Shown piece after piece: positions 57,401 to 64,000 of a stretch of 64,000 nt of DNA. The stretch is from Apium graveolens. Lineage: Eukaryota > Streptophyta > Magnoliopsida > Apiales > Apiaceae. The stretch covers positions 298,901,957-298,965,956 of the forward strand of contig NC_133650.1 in assembly GCF_009905375.1 (NCBI RefSeq), written 5' to 3'. The notes under the pieces are model-generated. The model saw only the letters and a program-made list of their open reading frames with translations, made no database searches and was not told where the DNA came from. The position numbers and the translations under genes were made by a program. Each line of letters begins with the position of its first letter. The first letter of the stretch is position 1.

Positions 57401-58964
57401 TCTGATAAATGTAGCAGCAGCCAACATTAGAGCAGCTGAAATGAAGCAGTTGAAGCCAATCAACTGGGAGAAGATTGATGAGGATATAAAAAAGAAATTT
57501 GGGCTAGTAAAGGAGCCAGAAAAGTCAGCCATCCATCACTCTCAAATCAAGCAGATTTTTGTGATTGAGATGAGCATGAACTATCTGAAAAGGGGACAGT
57601 CATCCTGCATCAAATCTCTAAAGGCTGAAATAATACTGAAACCAAGGGTGAACTATCCAAAATTATCATTAAAGAACCCTTTGGATACTGTGTATGAGAC
57701 ACCTAAGCCTGATGAAAAGAAGCTTCTGTCAAGGTCAATTGCTTTCTACAAAGATCCAGCTGATTCAGCTTTGAAAAAGAGAATTGCTAAAATTTTCAGG
57801 AATGGGAAAGAAATTTATGTAGTGGCTGGACACCCTCAATTTGCTGAAGCAAAGAGAGAAGAAAAGGCCTGATTGAAGCACGAAAAGAAGCAAGATGCTC
57901 TAGATGCTAAAAAGGCTAAACAAAAGAAAGAGCAAATTGCTATCTTGGCCAAGCTACATGCTGTAAATTCATCACAACAAATTCCTGCTCAGCCATCTGA
58001 AATCATTGAATCTCAAGATCCAAAGAAGCAAGTTAAACAATAGAAGAAAGCTCTAAGAATCAAGGAATTGGCTAAAAGAACCAAAAGGAAATTGGACATT
58101 GTTGATAAGGAATTGGAGAATCAGTTTCTCAAGAAATCCACTCCAACTACAACTCAAGCATCAAAACCCTCTGTGGTATTTGAAGATATCAAGGTGGTGG
58201 ATCCTTACAGGAACATTCACGGTGAACCTATTATGCCTAAGGATGAGCCAATAGAATGGGAGAACATACCAATTCCTGACTTCAATTTGCCAATCCTTAA
58301 CAAGCCAAAGAGAACAAAGTCAAGAGCAGTCAAGAAAGTGAAGTTGTCACCTCTCAAATCCAAATCTCTAGTCAAAGCTCAATCTAAAGTCAATAAGGGA
58401 GATGACATGTACTTGTGTGACATCAAGGAATTCTCTGATCTAAATCTCTATCTAGATGAACTAGAAGAAGTAAGAGGGATTGATGCATACAGAAACCTAC
58501 CTGAAAGGCTAGTTTTCAAGTACAAAGGAGGAAAGGAGATTCAATGGCCACTTCACAGGATCCTTCAAGAAAGCCAAGCTGTACTGATTAAGGTTTATTC
58601 ATCTTTCAAGAAGAACTTTGGGTTCAATGTAACTGCAAGAAGATTGGTTCTAAAGAAAATTGAAGAACTAAGGAGTATTAGAGCTAAAGATGCACTCCCA
58701 AAGACTCTAATTATCCCTTACACAGGGAGAAGAGTGCATCTAAGGACCTACTGGATGATGAAGTTCATGGATGACAAAGGAGTGAGAAGATTTTTTAGAT
58801 TATAAGACCAATTGAGTATCTCTAACAATGAGACTCTCTTGGAGATGCAAGAAAAGTTAAATCTCTCATAATCTGATGAACTGGAATTCCACAGACAGCT
58901 CCAGAATCAGATAGAAGAAAATAACAGAAAGCTTGGAAAGAGATCCATACCTTCAAAGAACTAG
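54416..58964 (+). pseudogene. CopD third ORF, multiply interrupted
   Basis: The ATG at 54416 gives MEPVVKIMSQTGFIYEKNNF. It is open to TAG at 55619-55621, with further stops near 55821, 55893, 56007, 56411, 56823, 57870 and 58041, and frame changes between. The conserved C-terminal block is present (LYLDELEEVRGIDAYRNLPE, DDKGVRRFFRL) but interrupted at 58803-58805. The final stop equivalent to CopC is at 58962-58964. Three inverted word pairs lie at 56066-56180. Compared with CopC the N-terminal block is the best preserved part. Confidence 0.87.
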
Positions 58965-59139
58965 ATAAATCTGCTCAGGCTAGAGGAGTACCTTGAAAAT
59001 GACTGTGAGCTAAACTTTGTACATTTTGTTAATTGAAGCACTTTACAGTTTTATCTATCTACTTTCAAAGTTGTATTTTTAGGGTGTTTTGTTATCATCA
59101 AGTTTCTCTTAATTTATGGCTACAATTCCAGTAGACATA

Positions 59140-59152
59140 AATTGGGGGAGAT
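59140..59152 (+). other. Polypurine tract of CopD
   Basis: AATTGGGGGAGAT lies directly before the 3' LTR start TGTTGTG. Confidence 0.92.
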
Positions 59153-60212
59153 TGTTGTGTATATGTTGTGAACTTGATGATTTTATTAACAAAACACCTT
59201 GGTAGATTTTACTTAGTGAAATTGTAGCACTCGACAGATAAGGATTATAGTCCCGACGGATGACTCAATATAGATCCGAAGGATGATGATTTATTATCCA
59301 TCAAGTGAGTAGCTTATGTAACAATAAGTTTGTAGCACATTTCTGCATACACATTGTTTAGACTCTGTAGGTAGTTCTCAAGTCATGTTGACTTTATCTA
59401 GATATGCAGAATAGGTTGATTAATTGTACATAGATGATGTCTTGTAATCCTGCATAAATGAAATGAAGTCAAGTGCCAGATTGCTACCCGACGGATAACC
59501 AACAATGCCATTCGACGGATGATCATGAACTCGACGGATGATCATGAACTCGACGGATGATCATGAATTCGACGGATAAAGAATTCAAATATCTGTTGAC
59601 AGTGACAACACAATCACATGCGTCGAGTGTATGCATATGGAATGTGGTAGCCTATTCAACCGGGTTTTCGAGAACAAAAAAGCATTGCCATTTCCATGCT
59701 ATTATGAAGATATTCAAAGATGCTGAAATAGAGGAATAAAGTAGCATTGTAATAGACTCGATAGTTTTTGTTTTATTATCTTGTCTTATTGCTTTGTAAT
59801 CTTGGTGATATATAAACCAAGAAGCAGCAAATAGAACAACTAACCGAACTAAGAAACTGAAGAACCAAGAGAGAAATATTTGTAAGCTGCATTCTTAGCA
59901 GTTCTCTCATTCTTAGTTATTGTTCATTTGTAAGCAGCTGTGAGCATTTTGCTACACAGAGTTCTCTCGATATATATTATATATCTCTGGTGGAATCATT
60001 CAAATCCACCAGAAAGTTTTTAAAGACTCTTGTTTTTAATTACTTGTGTTTTGATTCATTTCAAGTGATTATTCCGCATTCTGCTAATCAATTCACACTG
60101 ATATATTATATATATATATTTGAGTTAGAACAATTTTTATTCAAGAAAAAGTTTCAAGAATTCCATTCAACCCCCCTTCTGTAATTCATGTTATATTGTT
60201 AAGGGACTAACA
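59153..60212 (+). repeat. 3' LTR of CopD (1060 bp)
   Basis: Collinear with the split 5' LTR and free of TekE. It ends GGGACTAACA, followed by CCCAT. CGACGGAT words cluster at 59488-59577. The TATA box is at 59809-59816 within CTTGGT/ACCAAG arms (59801-59821). A TA-repeat near 60100-60118 is longer than in the 5' LTR. Confidence 0.94.
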
Positions 60213-60905
60213 CCCATCCATAAAGCTAAGCATCTTGTGACCCACAATTGCGTCTATCAGAGTATCTATCCTTGGCAGCGACAAACAATCCTTTGGGCAT
60301 GCATCATTCAGATTAGTGAAATCCACACACATTCTCCACTTTCCATTAGTCTTCTTTGCCATTACAGGATTTGCTAATCATTCCGTAAACTGTATCTCTT
60401 CAATGAAACCAGCCTCTAAGAGCATCTCCGCTTATTTCTTGATGGCTTCTTACCTTTCAGGGGCAAAACTCATTTTCTTTTACTTCACGGTCTTCCGATT
60501 AGGATCCATGTTCAAATTATGGGTGATCAACTCCGGGTCTATACCGGGCATATCTGTTGCCGACCACACAAACACATCATTATTCTCTTTCAAGAACCTT
60601 ACTAACTTCCCTCTAAGGGACTCCTCCAACGATGCTCTAATAAAAGTTACTCTTTCGGGGTCCTCGGGAGCCAAAGGAACTGGGATCAAGTCTTCCGCTG
60701 GTTTTCCTCGTTTCTCATCATTCTCACGGATATCCAGGTCTTCAATAGGAAAGACCTGCCCCCTACTCCATCTTCCCTCAGCGAGGCTACATAACAACTT
60801 ATGACCATCTTCTGGTCTCCCCTTTCTTATCCTATTCCGTCTCTGGTTGGAAACTTGATCACGGAATGGTAGGACGAGGGGACTGCCCTGAAGGCATGTA
60901 TACAC
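60213..60905 (-). pseudogene. TatH pol, first part: N-terminal reverse transcriptase
   Basis: On the minus strand: FLKENNDVFVWSATDMPGID, ELITHNLNMDPNRKTVK, then a stop near 60480 and a degenerate stretch that still shows the K-W-R-MCVDF-type region and the LSFMDG-like segment where CopD was inserted. The reading resumes at 43589 beyond CopD. The frame overlaps the end of the protease segment in another phase, so a frameshift is present. Confidence 0.8.
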
Positions 60906-61375
60906 GTCCTTCCCATGATCACATTATTTGTTGATCCATCCTTCACTACCATAAAGTTCAACATCTGCGTGGCTTGTCTTGGCTCCTGACCCATTGTCAG
61001 AGGTAGCTTAAATATCCCTTCCACGGGGCATTCGACTCTAGCGAAACCATATATTGGCATATCAGTTGGGGTTAATTGAGAGTCATTGTAACCCATCCTT
61101 ATGAAGGTATTATAGACTAAGATGTCTACCGATGCTCCATTGTCTACAAGGACTCTTTTCACCGGGATGTTCCCTATTATGGGTGTTATGACTAGGGGAT
61201 CGCCATGGGGAAACTTGACCCCTTCCAAGTCGAAATCATCAAATATCATTGCTACTCCCGTCCTAACCCTTTTCGGAGCTTCCCCCACTTTATGCATGAC
61301 TTCTCTAGCATAAGCTTTCCTTGAGTTTTTAGACGAACCAGCAGCAGTTGGTCTTCCAAAGATTGTGTTTATCAC
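60827..61375 (-). pseudogene. TatH aspartic protease region
   Basis: The motif VKRVLVDNGASVDILVYNTF carries the retroviral-type aspartic protease site, with DNG in place of the common DTG/DSG; Tat-lineage elements often vary here. MGRTCIHAFRAVPSSYHSVI follows, as is usual before the reverse transcriptase. It is open for 182 codons but out of phase with both neighbours, so part of a broken pol. Confidence 0.82.
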
Positions 61376-61505
61376 TGGTACTCGGGGTTGAGGATTGTGC
61401 CCCTGATCATCTTGGTCCCTCCTACGATCATCAAAGTTCCTTCTTCTATTATTGTTAATTTCTTTCTCCTATTTCTCTGTCTTTAGTATACTTACTCAAT
61501 CTCCC

Positions 61506-63141
61506 TTATCGGATAATAAATTCAATTTCATCCTTCAGTTGTCGGCATTCATCGGTGTCATGACCAGCATCCTTATGAAATCGATAATATTTGCTCTTAT
61601 CTAGCTTAGCAGGATCATCTTTCAACAGCTTAGGCCATCGAACATCCCTATATCTCTCAATTTCCATCAAGATTTGGCTCATAGGATCATTCAACCTAGC
61701 ATACTCAGTGAATTTTTGTCCAGGCCCTCCCTTCTTCGGGGTTGAGTCAATGTCTTTATCAACTCTAGGATACTTATCATTTGCATTGTATTCTTGATCA
61801 GTCTTTCGCTTCTTACCACCAGCGGGCTCGTTGTTCACTATTGTCTTCTTCATACTTTCCTCCACCTTTATATACTTCCCGACCTTATCTTGGAGCTGCA
61901 ACATGCTTTCTGGGGGGCTCTTAACTAAGGACATCTTGAAGAACTCGTCTTTAGTCCCTTATTGCAGTGCTATCATAGCTACCTTGTCGTCAAGATCCGG
62001 GACCTTCAAAGCTTCCTTCGTGAAATGATTCAGATAGTCTCTTAGGGACTCCTTCGCTCCTTGCACAATGCCCATGAGGGATGCTGAAATTTTCTCATGC
62101 ACTCTGCCACTAAGAAATTGCTTGATGAAAGCTTGGCTCAAATCTTTGAAAGATCCAATCGAGTTTGGGGGTAGACGGGTGTACCACCTTTGAGGCATAC
62201 CCGACAGGGTTTGAGGAAATGTCCGACACTTGATAGCATCATTCACGGGATGTAACAACAGGGCGTTAGAGAAAGTCCTGACATGATTAGCCGGGTCGCC
62301 AGTACCATCATACGCTTTGATGGTGGGCATCTTAAATTTTCTTGAGATGTGGGTATTTATTATCTCTTCAGTGAACGGTGGAGTTGAATCATCGGGATCT
62401 CCTAGAGGCATCAGATCACTAGGATCAGCTCTTAGGGCTGGAGCCCTCCTTGGTGTTGGGCCTTCCAAGTCTATAACAGGAGGAAGATCCTTTTGTCTTG
62501 TGGTTGGTGGAGGTCTCAATGTCAAGTGTATCTCTAAATCACGCTTCAGTCTTTTAATCTCAGCTTCATGTGCCCTACTCCTTTCTTGTACATCTTGGTG
62601 AATCATCCTTTGAGTATTCCTGGGCTTTTGATAGTTGTCAAGCATCGGCTCATTACCAGCACGTCTCCTCATTGGAGCTACTTCGTCATCCGACGAGTCA
62701 GAATCTCTAGCTGAATAAGGTCCAGAGAATTCTGGATTCTCAGGAATAGGTTCTAAACCACCGACATATGAGGGTGTCCGTCTTGCTCTTTCAGTTTGAT
62801 TAGAGGGTCCACCTCCTCCAATCTCGGGATATATAGGCATCCCATAAGGTGGGTTGGTGGTTCCAGGAGTTACGAACGTCGAGTATTCATAATTAACAGG
62901 CCGAGGGTTTATGCTCGCATGCATGATGCAGCTGCTGGAACCCGGGATTCGTTCCTTGGGGCAGATCTTGGATTGGGGGATTCGTCTCTTAAGGCTGGGC
63001 TTCAGATGCCCCTACTGAGATCCCTCTTTGAGTGGAGGTATAGGTTGAGTGCGGGGATATCTCTACCAGCGATGAAATTGTTTGGGTTATCCCAGCCCGT
63101 GTTCCTTCAGGGACGTTGTTTCCGCTCCGTGCGTTCACCAT
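61506..63141 (-). pseudogene. gag: TatH gag
   Basis: The likely ATG is at 63141 (minus), MVNARSGNNVPEGTRAG, a start pattern seen in Tat Gags. A stop near 62989 and a frame change follow. The segment 62924-61959 is open and contains the retrotransposon Gag capsid domain: FKMPTIKAYDGTGDPANHVR, MPQRWYTRLPPNSIGSFKDL, then FIKQFLSGRVHEK. An in-frame TAA (61959-61961) separates it from 61934-61506, which has the zinc-finger-like CX-H region (YRFHKDAGHDTDECRQLKDE) with the first cysteine replaced by Tyr. It is non-functional because of stops and frame change. Confidence 0.85.
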
Positions 63142-63160
63142 GGTTATTGTTATTTTCCCC

Positions 63161-63173
63161 CCAGAAGGCGCCA
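63161..63173 (-). other. Primer binding site of TatH
   Basis: On the minus strand it reads TGGCGCCTTCTGG, two bases from the LTR edge. TGGCGCC-type primer sites are usual in Tat/Ogre elements, often assigned to tRNA-Arg; the tRNA here is not verified. Confidence 0.75.
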
Positions 63174-63175
63174 AA

Positions 63176-63713
63176 TGTTATGAGTAAAAAATTAGGGTGT
63201 ATTTAATGCTAGGGTTCGTGAGCTTCAAGACTCTATTTGACTGCTCTCGTACTTCATGACTCAATCTGCCTTCACAAGATGCATACGTACCTTGTTTGTG
63301 CTAAAGATCAAGTCAAAAAACGTAGTTTTGATTTGTGGGCTGAGACCCCTTATATAGGCATAGGATGCCCTGAATTGGATTAGGGTTTGGAGACTTGGTG
63401 GATAAGTCTTAAATGTAAAATAGACTTTGGAGTTCTAGAATGTAGGGATTTGTTTTCTTATAGGATCATGTGGCTTAAGGACTACTCTTTTGAGAGTTTG
63501 ATTCTGATTTGAACTTGTTTTCTAAATCACAACTTGTGTCGATACTAGCCCTACGAATTTTAATAATAAAACTTTGGTTTGCGAGCCCTTTGAGCCGAAT
63601 TAATGACATACTAATTGTTGGGCCTTAATAATTGGGTTTCGTCCGTGGACCAAATCAGGCACAATTAATATGCTTATTTATTACGCAGTTAGGATTATTT
63701 GTATCCCCTATCA
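63176..63713 (-). repeat. 5' LTR of TatH (538 bp)
   Basis: It pairs with 11957-12496 and is followed by GGATA (63714-63718). On the minus strand it begins TGATAGGGGATAC and ends CTCATAACA. Confidence 0.9.
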
Positions 63714-64000
63714 GGATAAAAAATCAACATCTTCCTACAATAGTCAATAATTTAATAAAATTTTAAGATTTATAAAAGACTTAAACAAATCCATCAAAAT
63801 CGATACATCTTATTATTAACCTTATAATTTTGTAATAATTTTTTCCAAATTCAAATTTAAATCACCTAAATTTAAAAAACAAACTGAGATTTTATTGAAT
63901 ACAACCAAATTTTAAAATTAAAATTGACCAAGTATAAATAAAGATTTTGTATGGAAATCAAATATTCCAAATTTTCTAAAATCCATAAAAGATCTTTTAA
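63714..64000. other. AT-rich flank right of TatH
   Basis: It starts with the right GGATA duplication. The remaining sequence is AT-rich with no coding frame or repeat recognised. It should be contiguous with 11956 in a chromosome lacking TatH. Confidence 0.6.

Larger units (their letters stand above)
43590..60212 (+). mobile_element. CopD: SIRE-like Ty1/copia element, degenerate, inserted in TatH RT
   Basis: It is flanked by CCCAT (43585-43589 and 60213-60217). It has a 5' LTR split by TekE, primer site, broken gag, broken pol, spacer, broken ORF3, polypurine tract and 3' LTR. The LTRs differ at a few dozen sites by eye, so it is older than CopC and younger than TatH. It is related to CopC through all coding parts but uses the word TCGACGGAT in place of TCAACGGAT. 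Confidence 0.93.
11957..63713 (-). mobile_element. TatH: Tat/Ogre-like Ty3/gypsy element holding most of the window
   Basis: Two related LTRs (11957-12496 and 63176-63713, 540 and 538 bp) are flanked by the same GGATA duplication, so both belong to one insertion. On the minus strand the order is 5' LTR, TGGCGCC-type primer site, gag, DNG-type protease, reverse transcriptase, start of RNase H, then (after nested elements and a loss) tandem repeats, a polypurine tract and the 3' LTR. A Transposase_28-like gene lies antisense to gag-pol, as known in the Tat lineage. Integrase is not found. The LTRs differ visibly at roughly one base in ten in the part compared by eye, so it is the oldest insertion in the stack. 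Confidence 0.88.

Noticed and set aside
1..64000. A host cellular gene interrupted by the elements
   Set aside because: The only sequence not assigned to elements (11198-11956 and 63714-64000) shows no coding frame or splice-like gene structure.

Overview
The window is repeat-dense nuclear DNA from a plant, most likely a large-genome eudicot; I cannot name the species. Almost all of it consists of LTR retrotransposons nested inside one another. I see no cellular protein gene, tRNA or rRNA. For reference I name the elements CopA, CopB, CopC, CopD and CopF (Ty1/copia, SIRE/Maximus-like: gag, pol and a long third ORF after pol), TatH (Ty3/gypsy, Tat/Ogre-like), TekJ and TekE (Ty3/gypsy with very long LTRs, Tekay/Del-like), and MITE-M (Mutator-like foldback element).

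Layout. 1-2730 is the 3' end of CopA (+), inserted in the third ORF of CopB (-, 2731-11197). 11198-11956 is unassigned flank. 11957-63713 is a single TatH element (-) with a GGATA duplication at both ends. It has been expanded from both older and younger insertions to about 52 kb. Left to right, TatH holds its 3' LTR, tandem repeats, and a Transposase_28-like gene encoded antisense to gag-pol (13930-15500). Next come a rearranged CopF fragment (-, 15501-21833), the deletion derivative TekJ (+, 21834-42822), a pol fragment (42823-43589), CopD (+, 43590-60212, duplication CCCAT), the rest of pol, protease and gag, and the 5' LTR at 63176-63713. TekJ's 3' LTR holds MITE-M (9-bp duplication GTATATGTC), and MITE-M holds the complete, young CopC (26029-39251, duplication AGTAT). 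CopD's 5' LTR holds a solo LTR, TekE (44417-47859, duplication TATTA). The deepest chain is host > TatH > TekJ > MITE-M > CopC.

CopC is the only apparently functional element. It has two 1079-bp LTRs with only about four differences, an initiator-Met primer site, open gag (804 aa), open pol with intact catalytic residues, an open 1501-aa third ORF and a polypurine tract. CopB, CopD, CopF, TatH and TekJ carry stops, frameshifts or deletions.

The most interesting signal is a short palindromic word that each copia family repeats in every compartment of its genome. CopA and CopC use TCAACGGAT and its complement ATCCGTTGA. CopD and CopF use TCGACGGAT/ATCCGTCGA and close variants. CopB uses a different word (GATTGTCTTGCC/GATAGTCATACC type). 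In CopC and CopD the words occur in the LTR, inside gag, inside pol between integrase and reverse transcriptase, in the pol-ORF3 spacer, and inside ORF3. In ORF3 they form three inverted pairs with identical spacing in CopC and CopD. Changes in one arm are matched in the other, which suggests conserved hairpins in the genomic RNA.
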